Assembly: GCA_947172415.1 (NCBI GenBank)
Contig: OX359201.1
Span: forward strand, 2,976,001-3,040,000
Reading direction: 5' to 3'
Length of the DNA stretch: 64,000 bases
From: Chondrosia reniformis
Lineage: Eukaryota > Porifera > Demospongiae > Chondrillida > Chondrillidae
Part shown: positions 11,228-25,440 of the stretch, in pieces
Layout: every line of letters starts with the position of its first letter
Numbering within the stretch: the stretch's first letter is position 1
The notes under the pieces: generated by a model
The model's input: only the letters and a program-made list of their open reading frames with translations
What the model was told of the DNA's origin: nothing
Database searches by the model: none
Translations under genes and position numbers: made by a program

Positions 11228-13757
11228 GTACTAGTTGTATTAAGTAGTTTTATGTACTAGTTGTCTGTTCAAATTGTTTTTACTAGTTGTGTGTACTATT
11301 TACTAGTTGTATGTACTAGTTGTATGTACTTGTTGTATGTACTAGTTGTACGTACTACTTATATGTACTAGTTGTCTGTAATCGTTGTATGTCCTAGTTA
11401 TATTTAGTAGTTGTATGTACTAGTTGTATGAACTAGTTGTATGTACTAGTTATATGTACTAGTTGTAGATTCTAGTTCTAGTTATACTAGGGACTAGGTA
11501 GATCCTAGTTGCAAGTACTAGATATACGTTGATGTACTTTTATTTTTAGTATGTACTAGTTATATGTGTATGTAATAAGTATATGTACTAGTTGTGTACT
11601 ACTTATATGTACTAGTTGTATGTACTAGATGTTTGTACTATTTGTATGTACTAATTATATGTACTACTTCATTGTACTAATTGTATGTACTACTTGATTG
11701 TACTAATTGTATGTACTAGTACAATTTATTTCTACTAGTTGTAGACACTAGTTGTATGTAGTAGTTGTATGTAATAGTTGTAAGTGCTAGTTATATGTAC
11801 TGGTTGTATGTACTAGTTGTATGTACTAGTTATGTACCAGCTGTATACACTAGTTGTATGTACTACCTTTATGTACTCGTTCTTTGTAATAGTTGTATGT
11901 ACTAGTTGCTGTACTAGATATGTACCAATTGTGTATATTACTTGTATATACCAGCTATGTACTAATTATATGGATTAGCTTTATGTACTCTTTCTATGTA
12001 CTAGTTGTTTGCACTAGTTTCTATTTCTATGTACTAGTTGTAAGTACTAGTTGTATATACTCGATACTTGTTGTATGTACTAGTTGTAAGTACTAGTTGT
12101 AGGTTCTAGCACTAGTTGTACTAGGTATTAGATAGGTTCTAGTTGTATGTACTAGTTCAATGTACTAATGGTATGTTCTAGTTTATGTTCTAGTTGTATG
12201 TACTCTTTATATGTACTAGTTACCTGTGTATGGACTAGTTTCATGTAGTAGTTTTGTGTACTAGTTATATGTGTATGTAATAAGTATATGTACTAGTTGT
12301 ATGTACTAGGTGTATGTAATAATTATAGTTTCTAGTACTAGATATAGTGATTACTAGGTGGGTACAAGTTGTATGTACTAGCTGTTTGTACTATTTGTAT
12401 GTACTAATTGACTGTACTAGTTGATTTTACTAGTTTTATGTACTAGTACAAATTATATTTACTAGTTGTAGGTACAATTTGTATGTAGTAGTTGTTTGTA
12501 ATAGTTGAATGTAATAGTTTATGTACTAGTTGTATGCACTAGTTCTATGTATACATTACTTGTATGTACTAACTGTGTACTAGTTGTTTATACTAGTTTT
12601 ATGTAGTAGTTTTAAGTTCATGTTCTATGAACTAGCTGTATGTACTGGTGACTTGATGTTGTATGTATGCGTTTCATGTACTCTTACTATGTACTTGTTG
12701 CATGTACTAGTTTCTAGTTGTATGTACTAGTTGTATGCACTGGTTGTGTGTACTAGTTGTATATATTACTTGTATGTCCTCGTGGTATGTACTAGGTGTA
12801 TGTACTTGTTCTATGTACTAGTGGTATGTAGTAGTTGTATTTACTAGTTGTATGTACTAGTTATATGTAGTAGTTGTGTATACTAGTTGTATGTGCTAAT
12901 TTTATGTACTAGGTGTATATACTAGTTTATATACTAGTTGTATGTACTAGTATTAGTTATATTTAATAGTTGTAGGTACAAGTTGTATGTAGTAGTTGCA
13001 TGTAGTAGTTGTATGTACGAATTGCATGTACTAGTTGTATGAAATAGTTGCATGTACTAGTTATATACCAATTGTATATACTAGTTGTATGTATATATAA
13101 CTTGTATGTCCTAGCTGTGCACTAGTTGTATATATATACTAGTTTTATGTGGTAGTTTTACATTTCACCTTCTATAAACTAGCTGTATGTACTAGTGTTT
13201 GGTTGTTCGTTCAAGTTGTATGCACTGGTTGTGTGTACTAGTTGTATATATTACTTTTATGTCCTAGTGTTATGTATGAGTTTTATGTACGCTTTCTATG
13301 TAATAGCATGTACCAGTTTCTAGTTGAATCTACTAGTTGTATGCACTAGTTGTGCGTACTAGTTGTATGTATTACTTGAATGTCCTAGTTGTATGTACTA
13401 GTTGTATGTACTATTTATGTATACTAGTTATATGTGTATGTACTAGTTATATGTCCTACTTGTATATACTAGTTGTAGGTTCTAGTTCTAGTTATACTAG
13501 GTCCTAGTTGAATGTACTAGATACACGTTGATGTACTATTATGTATGTACTAGTTATATGTGTTTGTAATAAGTATATGTACTAGTTGAATGTACTAGTT
13601 ATATGTACTAGTTGTATGTACTAGCTGTAAGTAATAGTTACAGATTCTAGCACTAGGTATAGTGGGTACTAGATAGATAGAAGTTGTATGTACTAGCTGT
13701 TTGTACTATTTCTATGTACTAATTGTACGTACTAGTTGATTGTACTAATTGTATATA
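11228..13757. repeat. 13-bp satellite array, block D
   Basis: Continuous degenerate 13-bp satellite with the same higher-order landmarks (for example near 12950-13100). No gene is seen. Confidence 0.9.
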
Positions 13758-13761
13758 CTAA

Positions 13762-14002
13762 AGAACAATAAAAATTTTCTACAAAAATTGTGAAGATGTA
13801 GGGATGGCACAAAAAGCATAGAAACAAGAAAGGGATGTTACACAGTGAAGCATTAGCTATATATGCATGAATCATACAACACCCTTGCTTGTAGGATTCA
13901 TGCATAGCTAATGCTTCACTGTGTAACATCCCTTTCTTGTTTCTATGCTTTTTGTGCCATCCCTACATCTTCACAATTTTTGTAGAAAATTTTTATTGTT
14001 CT
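13762..14002. mobile_element. Foldback (MITE-like) palindromic element, ~241 bp
   Basis: Two near-perfect inverted arms of about 110 bp begin AGAACAATAAAAATTTTC and end with its complement. They are separated by a ~20-bp loop around 13874-13893. The RNA or single strand would form a long hairpin. There is no coding capacity. The unit is non-autonomous. The next 540 bp are also non-satellite and may belong to the same insertion. Confidence 0.8.
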
Positions 14003-14544
14003 CTAGTTTCTGTACTTTTTATGGAGCATAAGCTAGGAATTTGTTGTATTTTATACCACTTTGGTTTCACAATCTTCGACTGATTATGACGTCATTAAAA
14101 TGGCGAATTTATTGAGGTCTTGACTCTGGGGCCATGAAAACTGTCATCCTCAATAATAGCATTATCGCTCTCGCTTCTACAAAAGAATACAGCTCGGAAA
14201 ATTTAGAGTATTTTGGCTTATGAAGTAGTCCGAAGGCTTATTTCGTTTTTTAGTTACAGCGGGCGAAGAAGATGAAGAAGAAGATGAAGAAGAAGATGAA
14301 GAAGAAGATGAAGAAGAAGAAAACGAAAATTGGAGATTTTAAAGTTCGTTCATTTGCCAACGATACACGGTCGCTTGCCTTCAAGGCCAATTTATAGCAT
14401 GGCTGTTCTATATTTAACTCTACATAGTCTCGTATCGGCGATTTTCAGCCTAATTTGGAATTTCGCTCCTATACCAATGTATGGGGAAAACGAAACAACC
14501 AGTACCATCCCTACATAGAGAGTACTACCGTACTCTCTGGTACA
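14003..14544. other. Non-satellite insert with GAAGAT microsatellite
   Basis: Unique sequence between the foldback element and the returning satellite. It holds a purine-rich (GAAGAAGAAGAT)n microsatellite at about 14264-14322. Its end contains CCATCCCTACAT, also found inside the foldback arms. A related sequence appears near 27115-27240 (AAAGTTCATTCATTTGC and a downstream ACCATCC), suggesting a dispersed repeat. A 62-codon open frame (14330-14518) has no recognisable similarity. Confidence 0.5.
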
Positions 14545-17500
14545 AATTATATCTACTAGTTGTATGTACTAGTTGTATGTACTAGTTATGTACCAGTTGT
14601 ATGCACTAGTTTAATGTACTAGTTTTATGTACTCGTTCTATGTACTAGTTCTATGTACTAATTTTATGTATTAGGTGTATATACTAGTTTTCTCTACTAG
14701 TTGTATGTACTGGTATTAGTTATATTTAATAGTTTTTGGTATAGTTGTATGTTGTAGTTGCATGTAGAAGTTGCATGTATGAATTTTATGTACCAGTTGA
14801 AGAACTAGTTGCATGTACTAGTTATGTACCAATTGTATGTACTAGTTGTATGTATTTATTACTTGTATGTACTAGCTATGTACTAGTTGTATGTATATAC
14901 TTGTTTCTAGTTCTATGCACCAGCTGTTTATAATACTTGTATATCTTAGTTGTATGTACTAGGTGTCCTAGTTATATGTTCTAGTTGTGTCCGATTGTAT
15001 GTACTCACAATATTTACTATTTGTAGTTACTAGTTGTATGTACTAGTTGTTGTACCAGTAACTAGTTGTAGGTTCTAGTTGTACATACTAATTGTATGTA
15101 TTATATGTATGTACTAGTTTTATGTTCTAATTTTTTGTATTAGTTGTATGTATGTTGTGTGTACTAGTTGTATATAGTCGTTGTCTGTACTGTTTACAGG
15201 TACTAGTTGTGTGTACTAGTTGTATGCACTAGTTGTATATATGCTCTAGCTGTATGTAATAGTTATAGGTTCTTTATGGTACTAGTTATAGTGGGTACTA
15301 GGTAAGTACAAGTTGTATGTACTACCTGTTTGTTCTATTTGTATGTACTAATTGCATGTATTATTTGTATTTACTAATTGTATGCACTAATTATATGTAC
15401 TAGTTGTATGTACTAGTTGTATGTACTAGTTGTATGGAGTAGGTGTATATACTAATTGTATCTACTAGTGTTTTGTACTAGTACTAGTTGTATTAACTAA
15501 TTGTAGGTATTGGTTGTGTGAACTAGGTGTATGTAGCCATTATCAACCATTGTATATACTAGTTGTATGTATTAGCTGTGTACTAATTGTATGTACTAGT
15601 TGTTTGTACTAGTCCTATGTACTAGGTGTAAGTACTATATATATGTACTAGTTATATGTGTATGTACTGAATATATGTATTAGTTTTGTGTAATTGTTGT
15701 GTGTACTAGTTGTATGCACTAGTTGTATGTCATCGTTGTATTTTCTAGTTGTGGTACTAGTTTTATGTACTAGTTATATGCATCATATATATGTACTAGT
15801 TGTATGTACTAGTTGTATGTACTAGTTGTATGTACTAGTTGTATGTACTAGTTGTATGTACTAGTTGTATGTACTAGTTGTATGTACTAGTTGTAGGTTC
15901 TAGTACTAGTTATACTAGGTACTAGTTGTATGTACTAGTTGTTTGTACTAGTTCTATGTACTCAATACTAGTTGTATGTACTAGTTCTAGGTAATTGTTG
16001 TTGGTTCTAGTGCTAGTTGTACCAGGTACTAGGTGGGTTCTAGTTGTATGTACTAGTTGTTTGTACTATTTGTATGTACTAGTTGTTTGTATTGGTTGTG
16101 TTTAATTGTTGTGTGTACCAGTTGTGGGTACTAGTTGTATGTACTACTTGTGTGTACTAGTTGTATGTACTAGTTGTATGAACTAGTTATATATACTAGG
16201 TGTATGTAATATTTATAGTAGTAGTTATATGTGTACGTACTTGTTATATGTACTAGTAGTGTGTTGGATATAATAGGTATATTTACCAGTTGTAGTTACT
16301 ATTTGTTTGTACTAGTTGTATGTAGTAGTAACTAGTTGTATGTACTAGTTGTATGTGTCTAGTTGTATATACTCGTGTATATACTAGTTGTATGTAATTG
16401 TTGCATGTTCTAGGTGCATGTACTAGTTGTATGTTCTAGCTGTTTGTACTAGTTGTAAGTAATAGTTGTATGTACTAGTTTTATGTATTAGTTGTATGTA
16501 CTAGTTGTATGTAAATCCTAGTTGTTTGTACTAATTTTATGTACTAATTGCATGTACTATTTGTATGTATTCTTTGTATGTACTAGTACTAGCTATAGTT
16601 TTAGGTTGTGTGTACTAGTTGTATCTACTAGTTGTAGGTTCTAATTGTATACACTAATTGTAGATATTAGTCGTATGTACTAGTTGTATGTACTAGTTGC
16701 ATGCAATTGTTGTATATACTAGTTGTGTGTGCTAGATTTAAGTACTAGTACTAGTTATGTTTGCTAGTTGTAATATTTCCTTGTTGTAGGTTCAAGTTGT
16801 ATGTTCCAGTTGTGTGCACTAATGGTAAGTAACAGTAACTTGTTGTATGCACTATATAGTTGTGTTTTCTAGTTATATGTACTTGTTGTATGCATTAGGT
16901 GTATGTACTAGTTAATGGATTAGTTGTATATACTAGGTGAATGTACTAGTGGTGTGTACTAGTTGTATGAACTCTAGATGTACATACTAGATGTATACTA
17001 GTTGTATGTACTAGTTGTGGTTCTAGTTTTATGTAAAAGTTGTATGTACTAGTTGTGTATACCAGTTGTATGTATTATATAGTGCGTGTACTAGTTTTAT
17101 GAACTAGTTATATGTATTAGTTGTATGTACTATGTATATGTACTAGTTTAATGTTCTAGTTGTATGAACTATTTGTACGTACTAGTTGTATTCACTAGAT
17201 GTGTGTACTACTTCTATGTACTCATTAGTAGTTGTATCTACTAGTTGTGTGTTCTTGTTTATGTACTAGTTGTATGTACTAAAACTTGTTATATTTACTA
17301 GTCGCAGGTATTAGTTGTGTATACTAGTTGTTTGTACTACTACTAGTTATATTTACTAGGTTTAATTATTAGTTGAATGTATTAATTGTAATTAATAGTT
17401 GTATTTACTAGTTGTATATACTAGATGTATTTACTAGTTATATTTACTCATTACTAGCTGTATGTGCCAGTTGTATGTTCTAGTTGTATGTACTAATACT

Positions 17501-20408
17501 AGTTTTATTTACTAGTCGTCGATACCAGTTGTATGTACCAGTTGTATGTACTGGTACTAGGTATATTTAATATTTGTAGGTACTATATGTATGTTCTAGT
17601 TGTAGGTACTAGATTTATGTTCCAATTGTAGGTAGTAGTTGTATGTATTAGTTGTATGTAATAGTTTTTATGTATTCGTTACTAGTTGTTGGTACAAATA
17701 GCATGTACTACATGTATGTACTCATAACTAGTTGTATGTACTAGCTGAATGTACTAGTAACTAGTTGTGTGTACTAGTTATATGTACTAGTTGTATGTAT
17801 TAGTTGAATGTACTAGTTGTATGTTCCAGTTGTATGTACTAGTTGTATGTTCTAATTGTTTGTACTAGTTGTATGTATTAGTTGTATGTACTCAATACTA
17901 GTTGTGTGTACTAGTTGTATGTCCTAGTTATATGTACTGGTTGTATGTTCTAATTGTTTGTACTAGTTGTATGTACTAGTGGTATGTACGCGATATTAGT
18001 TTTGTGTACTACTTGTATGTACGAGTTATATGTACTAGTTGTATGTTCTATTTGTGTGTAATCGTTGTATGTACTAGTTATATTTAGTAGTTGTATGTAC
18101 TAGTTGTATGTACCAGTTTCATGTACTAGTTGTATATATGCACTATTTATATGTACTAGTTGTACTTATTATTTGTATGTACTAGATGTGTGTTCCAGTT
18201 GTATGTACTTGTTATATTTAGTAGTTGTATGTACTAGTTGAATGTCTAGTTGTTTGTACTTGTTGTATGTACTAGTTGTATGCGCTATTTATATGTACTT
18301 CTTTAAGTACTAGTTGTATGTTCTAGTACACGTTGTACTAGGTACTAGTTAGGTTCTAGTTGGATGTACTAGTTCAATGTACCAGTTGTATGTTCTAGTT
18401 AATGTTCTAGGTGCATACACTATTTATATGTAGTAATTACCTGTGTATGAATTAGTTTTTTGTTGCAGTTGTGTTTACTAGTTATATGTACTAGTTGTGT
18501 ATACTAGTTGAATCTGCTAGTTGTATGTACTAGTTGTATGTACTAGTTGTAAGTACTAGTTGAACATTCGAGTACTAGTTATACTAGGTACTAGGTGGGT
18601 TCTAGGTGTATGTACTAGTTGTATGGACTAGTTGTATGTACTACTTGTTTGTACTAGTTGTATGTACTAGTTGTATGTACTCGTTACTCGTTGTATTTAC
18701 TAGTTGTAAGTTCTAGTTGTAGGTTCTAGTACTAATTGTTTGTACTAGTTGTATGTACTAGTGGTATGTACGCGATATTAGTTTTGTGTACTACTTGTAT
18801 GTACGAGTTATATGTACTAGTTGTATGTTCTATTTGTGTGTAATCGTTGTATGTACTAGTTATATTTAGTAGTTGTATGTACTAGTTGTATGTACCAGTT
18901 TCATGTACTAGTTGTATATATGCACTATTTATATGTACTAGTTGTACTTATTATTTGTATGTACTAGATGTGTGTTCCAGTTGTATGTACTTGTTATATT
19001 TAGTAGTTGTATGTACTAGTTGAATGTCTAGTTGTTTGTACTTGTTGTATGTACTAGTTGTATGCGCTATTTATATGTACTTCTTTAAGTACTAGTTGTA
19101 TGTTCTAGTACACGTTGTACTAGGTACTAGTTAGGTTCTAGTTGGATGTACTAGTTCAATGTACCAGTTGTATGTTCTAGTTAATGTTCTAGGTGCATAC
19201 ACTATTTATATGTAGTAATTACCTGTGTATGAATTAGTTTTTTGTTGCAGTTGTGTTTACTAGTTATATGTACTAGTTGTGTATACTAGTTGAATCTGCT
19301 AGTTGTATGTACTAGTTGTATGTACTAGTTGTAAGTACTAGTTGAACATTCGAGTACTAGTTATACTAGGTACTAGGTGGGTTCTAGTTGTATGTACTAG
19401 TTGTATGGACTAGTTGTATGTACTACTTGTTTGTACTAGTTGTATGTACTAGTTGTATGTACTCGTTACTCGTTGTATTTACTAGTTGTAAGTTCTAGTT
19501 GTAGGTTCTAGTACTATTTGTAAGTACTAGTTTAATGTACTAGTTGTATGTTCTAGTTTATGTTCTAGTTGTATATACTATTTATATGTACTAGTTACCT
19601 GTGTATGGACTAGTTTTATGTAGTAGTTGTGTGTACTAGTTATATGTGTATGTAATAAGTATATGTACTAGTTGTATATACTAGCTGTATTGAAGAGTTA
19701 TAGGTTCTAGTACTAGTTATAGTGGTTACTAGGTGAGTACAAGTTGTATGTACTAGCTGTTTGTTCTATTTGTATGTACTGATTGTATGTACTAGTTGAT
19801 TTACTAGTTGTATGTACTAGAACAAGTTATATTTATAATTGTAGGTACAAGTTGTATGTAGTAGTTGTGTGTAATAGTTTATGTACTAGTTATATGTCCT
19901 GGTTGTCTATACTTGGTTTATGTACTCGTTCTATGTACTAGTTGTATGTACTAGTTATATCTAGTACTTGTGTGTACTAGTTCTATGTACAAATTTTATG
20001 GACTAGGTGTATGGACTAGTTTTATGTACTAGTATTAGTTATATATAATAGTTGTAGGTACAAGTTGTATGTGGTAGTTGCATGTAGTAGTTGTATAAAC
20101 AAATTGTTTGCACTAGTTGCATGGACTAGTTATGTACCAATTGTATGTACTAGTTGTATGTATATATTACTTGCATGTACTAGATTAGTACTAGTTGTAT
20201 AATTACTAGTTGTATGTTCACATTCTATGAGCTAGCTGTATGTACTAATGTCTTATTGTTCGTACTAGTTGTATGCATGAGTCTTATGTACTCTTTCTAT
20301 GTACTAGTTGCATGTACTAGTTTCTAGTTGTATGTACTAGTTGTATGCACCGGTTGTGTGTACTAGTTGTATATATTACTTGTGTGTCCTAGTTGTATGT
20401 ACTCGCAT
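14545..20408. repeat. 13-bp satellite array, block E, with 782-bp tandem duplication
   Basis: The longest uninterrupted satellite block. Near 15795-15895 there are about eight consecutive perfect copies of the 13-bp unit, the cleanest stretch in the window. 17951-18732 and 18733-19514 are near-identical 782-bp tandem copies. No gene is seen. Confidence 0.93.
17951..19514. repeat. Tandem pair of 782-bp higher-order units
   Basis: The landmark GGTATGTACGCGATATTAG and all following variants recur exactly 782 bp later, through to the shared end GTTCTAGTTGTAGGTTCTAG. Near-identity shows recent unequal exchange or replication slippage on a long scale. Confidence 0.9.
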
Positions 20409-21702
20409 GTGTAACATGTCTACGAATTTCCAATTTTTGTAAATCGTCTATTAGCGCATTCAGAGGTGTCACATTCCAGGCGGAAGTGTCTCTAGCATGT
20501 CTCTAGCATGTGACCTGCGCGTGAAGCAGAGCACCAGCCACTGAGTCATCACTAGTCGTTATCGATGTTAAATTATCAATTATGAAAACCTATGACCAAT
20601 TGCGGAGGAAGGCCAACGACAGAGGAAGGCCAATAAAGGCCTACGTGACCGAAAGGCCTACGTGACCGAAACGTTCTATTTTTCTTTTCATTATACTACG
20701 TTAATAATCAAAAGAAGAATAGAACGTTTTTCTTTTGATTATACTACGTTAATAATCAAAAAAGAATAGAACGTTTCGGTCACGTAAGCCTTAATTCCTC
20801 AGCTATTATTAACGTATTATAATAGCTGAGGAATTAAGGCTTACATGACCGAAACGTTCTATTTTCTTTTGATTATACTTCGTTAATTGCTCATACATTT
20901 TCGCCATTGATAATTACGTAGATATTGGTAGACATGCAATATGTTTACTGTTTCCACTTACCTCTTACAATAACAAAAAAACTTCGATCAAGGAAACTGT
21001 ATCGCTACCGAGAAGCCTTACTTGACATATCAACTTCGGAAGTCTAATGCTTGTATAACGTGTTACCAAATATTTGGGTGCATATGCAACGTCATAAGAT
21101 GTCATTGTATGATGGCTAAGCTATATCACTAATTTCGGCTGATAATCACGTGACAATACCATTACTCGAAGGAGAAGAGACAAATGGAAAACGAACCGAT
21201 TATTAGACAGTGGAGAATTGTATATCTAACCATTTTTTGACATCAATCTCTTCAGTAAGTAACAGCCTAAAAGTTGTATGTATACTCCTGGAATATTCCC
21301 TTGTTTAACTGAGATATGAAGTACTAGAGGCGCCTGATAAAGGTACGAAAATACGTTTTCGATTATAATTCAAAAAGTAAAGGGAATTTAAAAGGAGTAT
21401 ACATCGTTAGATATCATTATCCTTCATAGATTGGTGTCACCATTTATTCTATATTCGTATTTTCCACTGTCTAATAAAACATTTTTGGCGATTTGGCACG
21501 TATCACTTACGGCCGCTAACCTTCTCCTTTAAGCCTGCAATCGTGACGCTCTTGTAGCCAAATTATTAAGAAAGAATAGCGCTTCAAATCTATATAATTT
21601 GTTTAGTGATACGATGTTTCTAAAGTAAAATAGAGTAGATTAAAAAAGAGTGTTAGTTAACGCCTTTTTTTGAAAATTTCCGGAAGTATGGACATGTTCC
21701 AC
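20409..21702. mobile_element. Putative non-autonomous DNA element with imperfect inverted ends
   Basis: A 1.29-kb non-satellite insert. It begins GTGTAACATGTC and ends with the complement of GTGGAACATGTC; the similarity extends about 30 bp inward with mismatches. At 20614-20885 several overlapping inverted repeats (GACCGAAACGTTCTAT and its complement; a palindrome around CTCAGCTATTATTAACG) form a complex foldback. No ORF above 60 codons. No clear target duplication was found, so the family is open. Confidence 0.5.
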
Positions 21703-24700
21703 TAGCTTATGGGTGTATGTACTATTTATATATACTAGTTATATGTGAATGTAGTAGTTATATGTTCACGTTGTGTCTAATTATTGTATGTACTAACTCT
21801 ATTTACTATTTTTAGTAACTAGTTGTATGTACTAGTTGTACGTACTAATTGTATGTATTAGGTGTATGTACTAGTTGTAAGTTCTAATTGTTTGTACTAG
21901 TTGCATGTACTAGTTGTATGTACGAGTTATATGTACTAGTTGTATGTTCTAGTTGGGTGTAATAACTGTATGTACTAGTTATACTTTCTAGTTGTAGGTA
22001 CTAGTTGCATGTATTAGTTGTAAGTACTAATTCTATGCTCTAGTTGTAAGTTCTAGTAGTAGTTATACAAGGTACTAGGTAGATCCTAGTTATATTTACT
22101 GGATATAAGTTGTATGTAGTAGTTTTACATACAAGATGGGTGTAATTTGTGTACGCACTAGTTGTATGTACTAGTTGTATATACTATTTATATGTGTATG
22201 TACTAGTTATCTTTAGTAGTTGTGTGAACTAGGCGTATATACTAGTTGTTTGTACTAGTTATATGTACTAGTTGTATGTACTAGTTGTATGCACCATTTA
22301 TATGGACTAGTTGTATATACTAGTTGTAAGAACTAGTTGTAAGTTCTAGTACTAGTTTATACTACGTACTAGGTTGGTTCTAGTTGTACGCACTAGTTGT
22401 ATGTACTGGTTGTTTGTACCAGTTTTATGTACTCAATACAAGTTGTATGTACTAGTTGTATGTACTAGTTATATGTACTAGTTGTTTGTATGTACTAGTT
22501 GTTTGTACTAGTTCTATGTACTAATTGTATGTTCTAGCTATGTTGTAGTTGTATATAGTATTTATATGTGCTAGTTTAATGTAGTAATTGTGTGTACTAG
22601 TTATATTTACTGGTTGTGTGTACTAGTTGTATGTTCAAGTACAAGTTATAACAAAGTATTAGGTAGGTACTAGTTGTATGTACTAATCGTTTGAACTAGT
22701 TCTATATACTAATTGTATATTCAAGTTTTATGTACTAGTTGTATTTATGTACTAGTTGTATGTACTGGTTGTATGTACTATTTATATGTACTAAGTATAT
22801 GTGTATGTGCTAGTTATATGTAGTAGTTGTGTGTACTACATGTATATGCTAGTTGTATAAAGTAGTTATATGTACTAGTTGTATGTACAAGTTATAGGTT
22901 CTAGTATTAGTTATACTAGGTACTAGGAAGATTTTAGTTGAATGTACTAGACACAAGTTGTATATACTATTTGTATTTATTAATTGTGTGTTATTGTTGT
23001 ATGTACTTGTTGTTTGCACTATTTATATGTATTAACTGTATGTACTAGTAGTAAGTGCTAGTTGTATGCTCTAGTACTAGTTATACTAGGTACTAAGTAG
23101 GTACTAGTTGTATGTACTAGTTGTATGTACTAGTTGTATGGACTATTTGTATGTACTAGTTGTTTGTACTAGTTGTATGTACTCGATACTAGTTGTATGA
23201 CTAGGTGTAGATACTAGTTGTAGGTTCTAGTACCAGTTGTACTACGTACTAAGTGGCTTCTAGTTGTATGTACTAGTTTTATGTACCACTTGTAGGTTCT
23301 AGTTTATGTTCTAGTTGTATATACTATTTATATGTGCTAGTTTTCTGTGAATGCACTAGTTTAATGTAGTAATTGTGTGTACTATATATATGTACTAGTT
23401 GTGTGTAGTAGTTGTATGTACTAGTTGTATGTACTATTTATATGTACTGGGTATATGTGTATGTACTAGTTATATGTAGTAGTTGTGTGTACTAGGTGTA
23501 TATACTAGCTGTATGTTCTAGTTATATGTACTAGTTGTATGTACTGGTTGTAGGTTCTAGTCCTAGTTATACTAGGTACTAGGTAGGTCCTAGTTGCATG
23601 TACTAGACACAAGTTGTATGTACTATTTGTATGTACTAGTTGTGTGTACTAGTTTTATGTACTAGTTGTGTGTAGTAGTTGTACGTACTACATGCACTTA
23701 TTATGAGTATGTACTAGTTGTATGCATTAGTTATATGTACGAGTTGTAAGTACTACTTATATGCACTAGTTGTATATATTTTCTGGCTGCATGTAATAAT
23801 TAAAGGTTCTTTATAGTACTAGTTATAATGGGTACTAGGTAAGTATAAGTTGTATTTCCTATCTGTTTGTACTATTTGTATGTACTAATTATATGTACTA
23901 GTTGTATGTACTAGTTATGTACCACTTGTATGTACTAGTTGTATTTAGTAGTTGTAAGTACTATTTATATGTACTAGTTATATGTGTATGTACTAGTTTT
24001 ATGTAGTAGGTGTATGTATTACTTGTAATTAATAGTTGTATGTACTAGTTGCATATACTAGGTGTATTTACTAGTTATATGTACACATTACTAGCTGAAT
24101 GTGACAGTTGTACGTTTTAGTTGTATGGACTAATACTGGTTTTATTTACTAGTCATAAATACTAGTTGTTTGTAGTATTTGTATGAACTGGTACCAGGTA
24201 TATTTAGTATTTGTATCTACTATATGTATGTACTAGTTATATGTACTAGTTGCATATAAAAGTTGTATGTACTAGTATTAGGGACTACTTGTATGTAATC
24301 GTTACTAGTTGTATGTACTACTTGTAAGGACTAGTTGCATGTACATACTGGTTGAATGTACTAGTTGTATAAAGTAGTCATATGTACTAGTTATATCTAC
24401 TTGGTGTATGTACTAGGTATATATACTAGTTATATATATCTAATAGTTATATACTACTTGTATGTACTAGTTGTATGTACAATTTGTATGTACTACTTGT
24501 AATAACTGATTGTATGTAATTTACTTGTTGTATGTACCAGTACTAGTTACATTTTCACGTTGAAGAGCCTAAATGGACGTGCTAGTTGTATGAACTAGTT
24601 ATATTTACTAGTTATATGAACTAGTTATATTTACTAGTTATATGAACTAGTTATTTTTACTAGGTGTATGGACTAGTTGTATGTACTAGTATATACTAGG

Positions 24701-25440
24701 TTTATTTACCAGTTGTAGGTACAAGTTGTATGTACAAGTTTATGTAATAGTTGTTTGTACTGATTGTATGTACTAGTTGTATGTACTAGTTGTAAGTACC
24801 AAATATGTCGTAGTTGTTTATGCACTTTTTATTGACTAGTTGTATGAACTAGTTTTATGAACTAGTTGGAGGTACTATTACTGGTAATATTAAAGAGTTG
24901 TAGGTACTATTACTGGTAATATTAAGGAGTTGTAGGTACTACTTGTATGTACTAGTTATATGTACTAGTTATATGTACAGGTATATATACTAGCTATATA
25001 TATATACTAGTTTTGTACTACTTCTATGTACTAGTTGAAATACTAGTTATATGTACTAGTTGTATGTTCTATTTGTATGTATTATTTGCATGTACTAGTT
25101 ATATTTACTAGTTGTAGGTTTCAGTAGTGTGTACTAGTTGTATGAACTGATTGTATGTAATTTACTAGTTGTATGTACTGGTACTAGTTATATTTACTCC
25201 TTGAAGATACTAAATGTACGTACAATTTATTTGAACTAGTTTAATTGACTACTTAAATGTACTAGTTGTATGTAATAGTTATATTTACTACTTGTATGAA
25301 CTAGTTTCATGTACTAGTTGTATGGACTAGTTGTATGTACTAGTACTAGGTTGATTTACTAGTTGTAGGTACAAGTTGTATGTAGAGATTTAATGTAATA
25401 GTTTTATGTACTAATTGTATGTTCTAGTTGTATGTACTAG
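21703..25440. repeat. 13-bp satellite array, block F (right end)
   Basis: Degenerate 13-bp satellite up to about 25440, where it ends abruptly at a Penelope-type end. No gene is seen. Confidence 0.9.

Noticed and set aside
7896-14933. Hydrophobic Tyr/Val/Cys-rich ORFs (7896, 11893, 14745) as membrane proteins
   Set aside because: They are translations of the 13-bp satellite; the period-13 unit reads through all frames.
1-25440. Satellite as telomeric repeat or CRISPR array
   Set aside because: The unit is not TTAGGG-like, and there are no unique spacers between conserved repeats.
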